Part shown: piece by piece, positions 10,640 to 21,992 of the stretch
Layout of the letters: every line of letters starts with the position of its first letter
Position numbering within the stretch: position 1 is the stretch's first letter
Assembly: GCA_034509735.1 (NCBI GenBank)
Contig: JACGWO010000006.1
Span: 11,671,001-11,735,000, forward strand
Direction of reading: 5' to 3'
DNA from: Sesamum alatum
Lineage: Eukaryota > Streptophyta > Magnoliopsida > Lamiales > Pedaliaceae
Length of the DNA stretch: 64,000 nt
Program-made: the position numbers and the translations under genes
The notes under the pieces: generated by a model
What the model was told of the DNA's origin: nothing
Database searches by the model: none
What the model saw: only the letters and a program-made list of their open reading frames with translations

Positions 10640-13600
10640 TTTCTTCTGATTCTTATTTAAATTTAGATGATATATGATATATGAAAAGTTGATTATGTAA
10701 TATTTTACTTCTTTTGTATGAATGCATTTATCCTTTTATAATTATTATGTCGCCTGTTGTATTCATATTTTCATTTGTTAATAGGTTTTTAATGTTTTGA
10801 TGTACTAAATAATTTGATAAATGATATCTATAAAGATAAAAATGAAACATCAACTAACCATTATCCAAATGTATGACATCCCCTTTTCCTTTTGAAATAT
10901 GTCTGAATGATTAATCTCAAAGATCAATAATATTAATAAACCAAAATTTTGTTATTTTCAAGTTTATTAAAAAAATTAGATAATTATGTTAAACCATACT
11001 TTTAATTATTCAAATTAGACTCCACTTAATCCATCTTAACATTTCTACTAAAATTTAAACATCCAATTATCAAATATTAAGTTTAAGTTCAACAATGTAT
11101 ATGAATTCCTCTATAAACTATAAAGATCAATACAATTATAAGTACAATAACTTAATCGTCATAATAACATTTGTTCAATGTCATTATAGGATTTTATCAA
11201 ATTGATTAAATTTTTTTTAACTTATTTAAAGTTTGGGATTGATATCAATTCATGTTAAGTATCTAAAATAAATATTTTCAAATAAAGCCAAAAAATCCAA
11301 AAAGATACAAATATTAATAATCATTGTTAATGGTTTGTTTACATTATTAATATTTTTTTATTACATTCTAATTTAAATTAAGAAGAAAAATTACAAAATA
11401 TTGTATTCAAATCAACCCAAAAATAAATAACTTCATTTAGAAAAATCAAACATAAATATGGGAAAAATATTTAAATCATATTAAATACTTTGTTCACCCG
11501 TAGAAATTAGTTGAACTTTTAAGACTATGTAATTTTAGATTAATTATTTTTTAAAAAAATTAAACATATATTACTTTGATAATTTGATATATATAAAATA
11601 ACTTTAACTGTGTACTGAGTTAACAATTTCAAATACAATTACCCAAAGAGATCAAGCGGGAAAATAAAAAACCAAGTGAATCCTTTCAAAGTAATTAAGA
11701 AGGAGAAAAATCTAATAGAATTAGGATTTCACACTATAACTAATTAAGTTTTGATATTGACTATGTCTGTGAAAAATTATATTTATTTACAAATAAAATT
11801 TAAATATACATATAACAAATTTAAATATCAAAATTATATTTTATAACAACTAAAACTATTTAATGATAAATATAAGAATATTATATAAATTAGCATTGCA
11901 GAAAATGAATGGAGAAATCCCTTTATCAATATTTGATTAGCCCTTATTCTGATTCTTATTTATATTTAGATGATATATGATATATGAAAAGTTGATTATG
12001 TAATATTTTACTTCTTTTGTATGAATGCATTTATCCTTTTATAATTATTATGTCGCCTGTTGTATTCATATTTTCATTTGTTAATAGGTTTTTAATGTTT
12101 TGATGTACTAAATAATTTGATAAATGATATCTATAAAGATAAAAACCATTATCCAAATGTATGACATCCCCTTTTCCTTTTGAAATATGTCTGGATGATT
12201 AATCTCAAAGATCAATAATATTAATAAACCAAAATTTTGTTATGTTCAAGTTTATTAAAAAATTTAGATAATTATGTTAAACCATACTTGTAATTATTCA
12301 AATTAGACTCCACTTAATCCATCTTAACATTTCTACTAAAAATTAAACATCCAATTAAGTTTAAGTTCAACAATGTATATGAATTCTTCTTTAAACTATA
12401 AAGATCAATACAATTATAAGTACAATAACTTAGTCGTCATAATAACATTTGTTCAATGTTATTATAGGATTTTATCAAATTGATTAAAATTTTTTTAACT
12501 TATTTAAAGTTTGGGATTGATCTCAATTCATGTTAAGTGTCTAAAATAAATATTTTCAAATAAAACCAAAAAATCCAAAAAATACAAATATTAATAATCA
12601 TTGTTAATGGTTTGTTTACATTATTAATATTTTTTTTATTACATTCTAATTTAAATTAACAGGAAAATTACAAAATATTGTATTCAAATCAACCCAAAAA
12701 TAAATAACTTCATTTAGAAAAGTCAAACATAAACACGGGTAAAATATTTAAATCATATTAAATACTTTGTTCACCCATATAAATTAGTTGAACTTTTAAG
12801 ACTATGTAATTTTAGATTAATTATTTTTTTGATTTCTATTCTTTTATAATAGTTTTTTAACCTTTGCACTCATGATGTAATTAGTTTTAATATTTAATGT
12901 TTTAATATATTAAATAGTTTGATCAACTATATCCATAAAGATAATAATATATTACGATCTACTAATTACCCAATGTTTGACACCCCATTCTCTCTCCTAG
13001 AATATACCTCGACTCAAGGATCAATGATATTAATAAAATAAGAACATCTTATGTTTAAATTTATTGAAAAATGTTAGATAAATATGTTAAGTAATCATTT
13101 TAATAATATACAAATTAAGGTCCCTTAATCCATCCCAACCATTGTCCTAAAAATTAAACGTTGATTTATACAATAATTTTAGGTACAACAATGTATATAT
13201 ATTCATCTCAAAGTATGGAAATTAATTTCTGTTATGCATACAGTAACTTTGTACTTACACTAACATTTGTTTAACATCATTTACAATTTTCCAAAATTAT
13301 TAAAATTTCTGATTGAGTATTTATATAAAGTTGAAATTCACAACAATTCATATTATTAAGAATCTAAAAATTAATATATTTCAAATGAAATAAATATAAT
13401 ATAACATGACTTTAAAAATATTCATAATCATTGTCAATGCTTCTTTATATTAAAAATAGGTTATTTGTTAATTGTAACTGAATTATAAATGGTAAACATA
13501 AATAAGAGGATGAAATGTTGAAATCATATTAAATACTTTCTTGAATCATTTGTATTCGTCGAACTTTTGTAAATTAAGTATTTTTTATATGAATTATTTA

Positions 13601-13985
13601 TTTAAAATTTAGAAACATGTATTACATTAATATATACTCTATAACTTTAACTAAGTAATTACTTAACAATTTGAAATAAAATTACCCAGAGAAGAAATTT
13701 GTAAAACTAATCCTTGCAAAGTAATCAAGATTAAGGAGAAAGATTTAATAGAAGCATGGTTCATATTATAACTAAGTTTAGCATTGACTTATCGTGTGGA
13801 AATTGTATTTCTATATTAAAAAAAAGAAATAAAATTTACTTTTAATAAATTAAAATTTAAATATTACAATTAGATTGTATTATGACTAAAAATATGCAAT
13901 GATAAATATAAGTATATAATATAAATTTATCTCACCAACAAAAGCATGCAGAAAAGAATGAAGGACGTCTTAGATCATTGCAACA
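10640..13985 (+). repeat. Triplicated AT-rich block inside the Helitron
   Basis: Copy A is about 10640-11938. Copy B, about 11945-12828, is nearly identical from GATTCTTATTTA(A)ATTTAGATG onward but stops early, at ...TTAATTATTTTTT. Copy C, about 12835-13985, is more diverged and matches A again through to the CATGCAGAAAA-GAATG end (compare 11898 and 13947). Landmarks such as ATTATGTCGCCTGTTG, GACATCCCCTTTTCC and AACTATAAAGATCAATACA recur at about 1.3-kb spacing in A and B. No frame or domain is shared. The block swells the intron between the spacer exons and the Rep exon. Confidence 0.85.
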
Positions 13986-14075
13986 ATTATATTCATCCAA
14001 CATATAAATCTTTCGATTAAATAAGTAATTGTTCCTAAAATCTGATTTATTTATTAATATATTTTATACTTGCAG

Positions 14076-16328
14076 CCCTTGGTAAACAGAACAATAAAAA
14101 GGTCTCTTGTAGAGAATATAGTTGTTATAGGCTACAAATCAGAAATCCAAGGTAGTCTACATTGCTCTTTGCTGGAAGATTATTGCAACAATATGCGGTT
14201 GATATGTATATAAAATTGGAGACAACAAGATTGGACTACTACCGGAACAACCAATCAAATTTGAGAGCTGAACTATATCAAGGCATAATGGACAGTGTTT
14301 TAAAAGGAGAGACTAGAGCTAGTGAAGTTGGTAAAAGAATTGTCTTTCCCGCATCATTTATTGGAGGTCCACGAGATATGAGGCGGAGATATCTTGATGC
14401 ACTGGCATTAGTACAAAGATTTGGAAAGCTAGATTTGTTTATTACAATGACTTGTAATCCAGAATGGAAAGAGATACAAGACAAATTGTATGATGGACAA
14501 AAACCACAAGATCGACCAGATTTGACCTCAAGAGTTTTCCGAGCCAAACTTCAAGATTTGAAGGATCAATTATTAAAAAAGGAAATATTTGGGAAGGTAG
14601 CTGCACATGGTCATGTCATTGAATTCCAAAAAAGAGGACTACCACATGCTCATATGTTGATAATTTTGAAGTCTGAATACAAGATTACAACTCCAGATCA
14701 TTTTGATAGGTTCGTTTGTGCTGAACTTCCTGACAAAGAAACAAATCCCGGACTTTATAGCTTGGTGATCAAACATATGATGCATGGACCTTGTGGAACT
14801 AAGAATTTCAAAAATTCGTGTATGGTAGATGGAAAATGCAAATATCATTATCCAAGATCATATTGTGAAAAAACACAATACAAGGTAAAGATGGTTATCC
14901 AATCTACAAAAGAAGCCAAAATGGGTTGACAGTTCAAGTCCAGAATGCACAGCTGAACAACCAATGGGTAGTACCTTACAATCCATATCTCCTATCAAGA
15001 TACAATTGCCATATTAATGTGGAGATATGTTCAAGAGTAACTGCAGTCAAGTACTTATACAAGTACATCTATAAAGGACATGACAAAGTAGCCATTCATA
15101 TTTCACACAGTGATGATCAGAATTTAGTTGATGAAATTAAACAGTTTCAAGATGCTCGATGGGTCTCTGCGCAGGAGGCAATGTGGAGAATATTTGAATT
15201 TAATTTGAATGAAATTGACCCAGCAGTTATCAATTTACAGCTTCATCTTCCGAATCAACAATTCGTGACTTATTGGGCAAATCAACGATTAGATAACATT
15301 TTAAGGTGGGATCACGTCTCAAAAACAATGCTCACCAAGTATTTTTCTATGTACTTTAAAAGTGAAGAGGCGAGAAAATATCTTTATAAGGAGTTCCCTG
15401 AGCACTATGTATGGGACAAACAAGATCGCAGTTGGAGAAAAAGAAAGAAAAGAGATGTCATCGGACGTATAAATGGTGCCAATCCTATTGATGGAGAAAG
15501 ATATTATCTTAGATTACTTTTGAATCATGTCAAAGGACCTACTTCTTTTCAGAATTTGTTAACAGTTGATGGAGTACAATGTGCAAGTTTCAAACAAGCA
15601 GCACAAAACAAAGGATTGTTAGAATCTGGTCAAAGTATCATTGAATGTTTAAATGAGACAATCACTTTTCAAATGCCAAATGAGCTCAGAAGATTATTTG
15701 CAATCATTTTGGTTTACTGTGCACCAACAGATGTCAGAATTCTATGGGATGCATACTTCGAGGCCATGTCTGAAGATTTCAAAAGAGAAGCAATAACCTC
15801 CATTGAAGAACGTATGGCAAAAACTCTCAAAAGTTTGAATCTTTTCTTGGAGAGTATGGGAAAAAACATGCTTTTGTATGAACTTCCGAAAATACCTATA
15901 AAGATGGATGATGTGAATGGAGAATTTCCAAGAGAGATACAAGTGAGATGTCAATAGAAATACCACCAGAAGATTATGAAGCAGAACTAAAGTTAAATCC
16001 TGAACAACATAATGCCTTTTCATTGATCTTAGAGGCGATACAAAAAGAAAAATGTGGAATGTTCTTCATTGATGGCCCTGGTGGAACAGGAAAAATATTC
16101 TTGTATCGTGCTTTATTAGCACATCTTAGATAAAAAAAAGTCATCGCGGTTGCAACTGCAACATCTGGGGTTGCTGCAGCAATAATGCTAGGTGGAAGAA
16201 CAGCACATTCACGTTTTAAGATACCAATAGATGCAAATGAATCAACTGAATGCACTATGTCCAAGCAAAGTGGGGCTGCAGAGCTATTGCGTAAAGCAAA
16301 ATTATTCTTATGGGATGAGGCACCTATG
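14076..16328 (+). pseudogene. Helitron RepHel: Rep nuclease and start of helicase, decayed
   Basis: The exon opens after ...TACTTGCAG at 14075 and ends at a GT directly after WDEAPM. It encodes the Helitron-like N domain (GRLLQQYAVDMYIKLE), the HUH nuclease motif (His-Ala-His, codons 14645-14653, within GLPHAHML), the tyrosine block KYLYKYIYKG (15049-15078) that holds the strand-transfer tyrosines, and helicase motifs I and II. Walker A is GPGGTGK followed by Ile where Thr is expected (16074-16097); motif II is DEA (16314-16322). Breaks: TAG at 14153-14155, a frameshift near 14884, another near 15940, and TAA at 16131-16133. The remaining helicase motifs are missing. The intact family protein nicks and unwinds DNA for rolling-circle transposition in the nucleus. 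Confidence 0.93.
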
Positions 16329-16439
16329 GTATGAATATATGAAAAAATTGACCTTTAATTTAATACCAAAATATCATAATAAAGAAAACAAAAAACCAGA
16401 TTCCTTATGTCATGTAGGTTAAACAAAAACAATGACCCG

Positions 16440-17620
16440 GTAAAAATGCGCGAGAGGTCAATGATACAAAGACTGATAGCTGCAAAGGAAGTGACACTAG
16501 AACAAATTATACACAACTGAAATACTCTTAGTCAGGTAATTTCATGAATAAATAATTTAAGTTTTAGCAATTTCTATTGTTATTTTATCAAAGAAAATTG
16601 ACGACATCTTCTTCGCAGGATGAATATTATTGCTTCAATGCAATTGTTGAAAAAGTGGAAAATAAAACATCAATATGGTATAATTCGTGCAAAAAATATG
16701 CTGCATCAGTTTTCAATAGTACAGACGGAGTCAGCTGTAAACAGTGCAATGATGATGACATACAAACGACACCAAGGTAAACATACAAATAATAATTTTC
16801 AATGGATATAAAATTCAATTATGTACTCATACATCTAAATATTGCATAATATTTCATTTTCTATAGATATAGGAGTTCAAACTGCACTGATTACAATGTT
16901 CGAAGAAGCAACAGCTGTATATGTGGGATGCATAGTAGATGAATATTTGACATCGATCGAACAGGTACTTCCCAACACCACTTATTATTATCAAAATTAT
17001 TATTATAAACATAGCACACTTAAGAAAACCATTACATATGACTTATTTTAAGAATAAAAGAATTATTATCTAACATAATTTTTAAAATATTTCAGGGAGA
17101 ACATTAGTCAAAATATTACAGAGGACTAAGCCTACAAACTTCAAAAGAGTTTCGATTCCTCATTGCTTTGAATAAAAAGGCAGAAGTAATCAATGGCAAG
17201 TTCAACACTGTAGCAGAGGCAATTGAGAAGAAACATCCACAAAAAATCAAGAAAAAAAGAACAATATTCCCTGCAGCAACACACAAGGAAAATCCCAACG
17301 CAGAAATTCAAAGCAACCAAGGCAACACATCAATTCACCTTGATAACAAAGATGAGGACATCCAAACTGAAACAACACCGCACAAAAAAAGAGGCTCTCG
17401 CAAGAAAACCAAAGAAGAACAGTATGAGATACAAATCTCCAGCGACGATGAAAAAACTCTCAAGAACTTGAAAAGAAAATACGGAACCAAATCCATTAAC
17501 AAAACCAAAAATAAAAGCTGCCAGGAATCAAGATCAAAAAAGAAAAAGACTAATAACAATTACAGTATATTAATATTATATTCTTATTTAAATATAATAT
17601 TTTACTTTATTTCAGCTTAA
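16440..17620 (+). pseudogene. RPA1-like (single-strand binding) exons of the Helitron, remnant
   Basis: Several splice-bordered segments follow the helicase remnant. 16619-16776 (after CTTCGCAG, before GTAAAC) encodes YNSCKKYA ... CKQC, resembling the zinc-ribbon OB domain of replication protein A subunit 1, with one expected Cys replaced by Tyr. 16868-16963 encodes an OB-like strand (ALITMFEEATAVYVG). After ...TATTTCAG the next segment includes FRFLIALNKKAE and then a long Lys-rich tail open to 17620 (150 codons from the Met at 17168). Plant Helitrons often carry RPA1-like genes, thought to help bind single-stranded DNA. An in-frame stop in the first segment (near 16518) suggests decay. The splice pattern is my reading. 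Confidence 0.6.
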
Positions 17621-17778
17621 TATTTGTACTTTATTTCAGTTTTCCTATATATTACAAATTGGTTCAAATTTGCCAGACTTCTTGAAATACATTACTAATT
17701 AATAATTAACATTTATTTTTAATATAAATTTATCACTACGTAGAAATAAATAAATAAACTAAAAAAATTATATGACTA

Positions 17779-17805
17779 ACGTGCAACGCACGTGCTCATT
17801 ACTAG
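17779..17805 (+). mobile_element. 3' hairpin and CTAG terminus of the 12.1-kb Helitron
   Basis: The stem ACGTGC/GCACGT with loop AAC is followed by GCTCATTA and CTAG. The next base is T of the interrupted LTR. The structure parallels the other Helitron end at 4831-4859. Confidence 0.93.
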
Positions 17806-18061
17806 TCTCTATAAATAGTCCGATGGCTTTCATTTGTAAAAAGACACACAAGCTTCTCTTCTCTATTTTCCTTCTTCTTCATTTTTGACTTTCTGAGTGT
17901 ATAGTCCGTAGTTCCAAACTCTCCACCACGAGTGCACGTGTTAGGGAGTATAACTGTGTTAACCTTGGGGAGCGATCGGTTTAACTATTGCACCGAGTAA
18001 GTACCGAAATTTCGCTTTCAAGACAATGGCTTTTACCACGACACAATGTGATTTTCCAACA
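17806..18061 (+). repeat. 5' LTR of the copia-like element, downstream piece (256 bp)
   Basis: It matches 20538-20793 from TCTCTATAAATAG to ...TTTTCCAACA. It contains the promoter-like CTCTATAAATAG and the CT-rich start of the transcribed region. Together with 5553-5667 it totals 371 bp, the exact 3' LTR length. Confidence 0.92.
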
Positions 18062-18279
18062 ATCTAAAAGCGAAACCACAATATTCTCCGCTCTATCTTT
18101 TCCTTTCTCTCTGAGTCACTTTTTTAGTTATTTCCGGAGAGGAGTCCTAGAAACAGCAAATTCATGAGAGTCTTGAATCTCATCCACATTCGGAGAGAAT
18201 TTATGTAGTTTGTTGGTTCACGGATCTTCATCATTTCTGTAATTCTGTCTCTCTCATTCTGAGGCACGCGCTTGCTGGA

Positions 18280-19275
18280 ACTTAGAGGTGCACAACCGAT
18301 AGAGGTGGTGCAAAGTCCAGTACTGCCTCTTCCGTCCCCTTCAGCATCTGGAGATACTTCTATAGAGAAAGATGAGGTGTCTGCTCTTAAAGCTGGTCTG
18401 AGGAAGGTAAAAATATTTACGGAGTATGTATCAACTCGAAGGTCTAAGAAAGCTTGCCGTGAAGAGGAGGGTAGCGAGGGCAGGTAATCTTCCAAGAGTG
18501 AGGAGGATGAATATACTTACCCCTTTGATTCGGAATCACTTGATGAGTCTGAGGAAGGAGAATCTGATGAAGGCAAGGAGGACTCTGCTGTTAGGAAGTC
18601 ATTTAGCTATGGGACATTGGCGTATGCTAATTAGGCAGAGGAAGCTGAGTTTCAGATCTCCTAAAGCTAAAGTGCACTCTGGTGGCCTGAAAGTTGGAGT
18701 TTCCATTGAGCAAGGTGATTGACTTTCTGCTAATTTGAATCAACAAAGTACATAATATATAGGACGTCTTCTGGTTTTTGTTTTTTGGCTGCTCAAATCT
18801 TTTAGCAGGATTTTTCTTTCACTGAATGTAAGTTAATACGACTCGAGAAGCACCAAGCTCTTGATAATTGTTGCTTTGTTAATTCTACCTGGGGGAAGAT
18901 AATTTCTCCATTCTGTCCGGACTTCAACTACAAACTACATGTGATGGTTGAGATGGGTTTGGCCTTTATTGGCCAGTAATTAACTTTGATAAAATAGTCC
19001 CAACATATTACGTAAATGAATCCAATACCTTTCAGAAAAAAAAAATGAGAGACTAAGTATTTGAGTCATTATGGTTCTGTTCTGGAGATGGCTCCTGTTT
19101 GAGTTGAGCGCGGAAAGGATTTATGGTGTTGATTTCCACATAAATATGTATAATGCTTTGCTGAGTTTGGTGATGATAGTTTTGCTGTTGGCACCTGGGT
19201 GCATGACCTGGAGCACGCGCAGATGGAGGAGACGGTTCTCTTTCAGTTCCTCAAATCTGCTGACCGAGGTATTCT
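18280..19275 (+). pseudogene. Captured fragment resembling a plant EEIG1/EHBP1 (NT-C2) family gene
   Basis: Within the LTR element a frame of acidic and serine-rich residues reads EDEYTYPFDSESLDESEEGE, then RKSFSYGTLAYAN and a stop. In the next frame RQRKLSFRSPKAK follows (to 18722). Further on, EFGDDSFAVGTW is readable near 19164-19200. These short motifs match my memory of the middle and C-terminal parts of plant proteins annotated as EEIG1/EHBP1 N-terminal-domain proteins. The N-terminal C2-like domain itself is not seen. Frameshifts and stops make it a dead fragment. The overlapping minus-strand frame at 18124-18495 is a shadow. A search of this translation against plant proteins would decide the assignment. 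Confidence 0.5.
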
Positions 19276-20422
19276 TTTAATTTGTTATTCTTTCAATCTG
19301 GATAATGTTTGTTAAAAGCGCAAGGTACAAGTACTGTTGTTAGGTACAATGCTTCTTTGAGGTACCATAGGCGTTATAGCTTGCACCATGATTTGGTAAT
19401 TAATCTTGTGTTTTGTCCTTGTTAAGTTAATTTCGACCATTGTATATGTAAGCCTTCACTGTGTGTGTCTGTGTGTTTTATTTATTAATTTTTCTTTTTC
19501 TGATTGGGATGAAATATTTATGTTTGATGCTTCTTATGGAGTGCTTTAACACGGTGGGTATGAGGCCCTCGGCTTCTGTATAACCCAAAATTTTGTTAGT
19601 GTACCTCTATGTTCATGTATAGATCAATTGGTATAATTGGGGCTGGTAAATTGTTCAGTCCAATAGTCCATAGTTGATTTGTTAGAGCCTTTCTACCTAA
19701 ATTTTTGTTCCCAATTGACTGGGTTTGTCTTGGTGAGTGATGTATCACAAACAATTTGATTAGTTTGTCTAGCTCTTGTTCATTGAGGGTGGTTAACTAA
19801 GCCTGAATCAAGTGGTTCTACTGGGTTATTTGTATTTGTATTTGTATTCACAGTGAAAGAGCTCTTGAAATCTCAAGAGTATATGGGGCTCAAACCCCTG
19901 GACTAGAGGAATATGGTAATAACCATATGAGAATGATTGAAAGCACTAAATTCTTAGTGCTCGAATCCATAGCCCTATATATTGGATGGTCCTAACAAAG
20001 ACTTGCTGGATGATCCTGACAAATTATGGGTCAGGAAGATAGCTTAATAACTCAAACGTTGATTGGTCTATAACAATATAGACTTGATGAAGCTGCCTAG
20101 ATGAGTGTGAAGGTGGGCTGCCTTCTATGAAAGAAAAACAGTTCTTTCTAGAGCACTCATTAGAACTGAAGATACTAGCGCATGACCATTAAAAGTGCCT
20201 GGAGTTTATATCGTGGAACAATGGACTATAAGGAAATAATACGTGTTGTGGGGGTCTCAACTTGAGCTATCAGAAGTTTAAGATTAATATCACTTTCCTT
20301 AGCTAGGTTGTTGCCTCACCTCACTATGCATTAATTCAATCGAAAGATATTAATGCTTCAGTATGTATTTTCCTTTGCTCAGAAAATCATATTCTTAAAC
20401 TAGATAGTCATTTGTGGGGGAT
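19276..20422 (+). other. Non-coding interior of the copia-like element
   Basis: No gag, protease, integrase or reverse-transcriptase motif was found in any frame. The segment contains a (TTGTAT)n-like stretch near 19830 and ends with the purine-rich tract TTTGTGGGGGAT next to the 3' LTR. Confidence 0.6.
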
Positions 20423-20793
20423 TGTATGAAATAACTATCAAAATCTTTGAATTAGTCTACCCAAATCAGAAGAGTCCAATATTTGACTTGGCCATTGTGT
20501 TTCTATCATAATATTTCTCAACCAACCTAGCTTATTTTCTCTATAAATAGTCTGATGACCTTCATTTGTAAAAAGACACACAAGCTTCTCTTCTCTATTT
20601 TCCTTCTTCTTCATTTTTGACTTTCTGAGTGTATAGTCTGTAGTTCCAAACTCTCTACCACGAGTGAACGTGTTAGGGAGTATAATTGTGTTAACCTTGG
20701 GGAGCGATCGGTTTAACTATTGCACCGAGGTAGTAGCAAAATTTTGCTTTCAGGGCAGTGGCTTTTACCACGACATAGTGTGATTTTCCAACA
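20423..20793 (+). repeat. 3' LTR of the copia-like element (371 bp, uninterrupted)
   Basis: It starts TGTATGAAATAAC after a polypurine tract and ends CCAACA. It is the intact sister of the split 5' LTR, and its CTTATTT-TCTCTATAAATAG junction is the empty Helitron site. Confidence 0.92.
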
Positions 20794-20819
20794 TAGACTT
20801 CGTCAAAAAACAGTATTCG

Positions 20820-21280
20820 TCAAAAAATCATGGGGATTTTGGTCTGGGGGTGATCGCTCGGGACTCTCTCGGCCATTTTCTTGCATGGCTATCCTTACGC
20901 CTTACATAGACGTCTCTCACCTAAAGTTGCCGAGGCTTGGGCTGCTCGAGTTGCCATTAAACTCGCTCATTAATTCGGCTGGAATGATATCGTGGTTGAG
21001 AGTGACTGCGCATCACTTCACTCTCACCTTCTTTCCTCATCTACGTCTTCGTCACTTGTAGGATCTATTGTCCCCGATATGTTATTGCTTTCCAGTAGTT
21101 TTATTTCTTGTTATTTTTCTTTAGTTCGTCGTACGGGTAATTCGGTGGCACATTCACTTGCCCGATATGCAATTAGTCGTATGGAGGGCACTTCCCGATT
21201 ACCTTCTCCAACTTGTACTTTGGCTTTGGCAGATATGCCGAATTAATACATTGCATTCTCCTTTCAAAAAAAAAAAAAAG
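20820..21280 (+). pseudogene. 5'-truncated LINE, RNase H domain and poly-A only
   Basis: Read across frames, the peptide contains GHFLAWLSLRL, then KVAEAWAARVAIKLAH, then DIVVESDCASLHSHL and RRTGNSVAHSLARYA. This is the reverse-transcriptase-like RNase H domain found at the C-terminus of plant L1-type LINEs, including the E..AA, D (VESDC) and H...A blocks. Frameshifts and a stop (TAA after KLAH) break it. A run of 14 A at 21266-21279 marks the 3' tail. The piece starts just after the 3' LTR flank, but whether it predates the LTR insertion is not clear. Confidence 0.8.
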
Positions 21281-21987
21281 TAAGCGAGAGTCAAAACTTA
21301 TAGCGTTTGTCTAAAATTCATCAGAAATTCAAGCCATTCTCTAAATTTCAATATATAAATTCAACATAATTAATCATAAATTAATCGTATCCTAACTCTG
21401 AAATTTATCAAGATGGTTCCAAATTTTATCATAAAGAAAAAAATAGAACTAATAAAAATATCCATAAGCATCAATAAAGAACCTAGTTGCCGCAAAAGTT
21501 TGGGAGCAGATTTTCGCACACACAGAGAAGGGTGAAACATAGATTATGTTTACAAGATCGTGAACATCCGTTGTCTCCCAAACTCAAGCCACACCAAAAT
21601 CTATGTGTTATTTTAAGTTTAAGGGCAAGAAATCGAAAACCTTCATCAAAAAAACCTTCATGAGAAAAACAATCTAGAAGTAAAAACAATTCATATCAAA
21701 TTTGGATTGAAAGATTTGAAATTAAAAAATTTCAGTTCATAATAATTTATTCACTACAGCTATTTAGATAATTTTACATTACAAAAAATCTCAAAGTCTT
21801 CACTCTCATTTAAATGACATTTAATATTGCGATGAATTTCGAATTTATTTGATATAAAATAAGTTAAAACCACACAAATCCAAATCCATCCATTCAAATA
21901 AGTATCAAACTGGTGAAACATACAAAGTAAAAAATGAACCGCATCCCCTAGCATATTAAAAATTCTAGTATATCTATACTATCTATA
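21281..21987. other. AT-rich intergenic DNA
   Basis: No supportable gene or repeat. The minus-strand frames at 21483-21689 and 21760-21954 have no recognisable domain or codon character. Confidence 0.55.
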
Positions 21988-21992
21988 CTAAT

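Larger units (their letters stand above)
5668..17805 (+). mobile_element. 12.1-kb Helitron carrying a decayed RepHel gene and RPA-like exons
   Basis: The 5' end is TCTATCTATCC at 5668. The 3' end is a hairpin (ACGTGC-AAC-GCACGT, 17779-17793) followed by ...ATTACTAG ending at 17805. The host sequence resumes with TCTCTATAAATAG. The undamaged 3' LTR at about 20532-20550 reads CTTATTT joined directly to TCTCTATAAATAG, so both ends are fixed by an empty site; insertion was between two T bases with no target duplication, as Helitrons do. Inside are, in order: a promoter-like region, RepHel N-terminal exons, small spacer exons, a triplicated AT-rich block, the Rep and helicase exon, and RPA-like exons. 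Multiple stops and frameshifts mean it cannot encode its own transposase now. Confidence 0.93.
5553..20793 (+). mobile_element. Copia-like non-autonomous LTR retrotransposon, split by a Helitron
   Basis: Two LTRs of exactly 371 bp bound the element once the Helitron at 5668-17805 is taken out: 5' LTR 5553-5667 plus 17806-18061, 3' LTR 20423-20793. Both begin TGTA and end CCAACA. The flanks are TAGAA (5548-5552) and TAGAC (20794-20798), a four-of-five match for a target duplication. A purine-rich tract TTTGTGGGGGAT directly precedes the 3' LTR, which fixes the plus orientation. The 2.36-kb interior has no gag or pol, but carries what looks like a host-gene fragment. No clear initiator-Met primer site follows the 5' LTR. 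By eye the LTRs differ at about 20 positions, so the element is old but recognisable. Confidence 0.87.

Noticed and set aside
18124..18495. 123-codon minus-strand frame in the copia-like element
   Set aside because: It lies opposite the plus-strand host-gene fragment and has no domain of its own.
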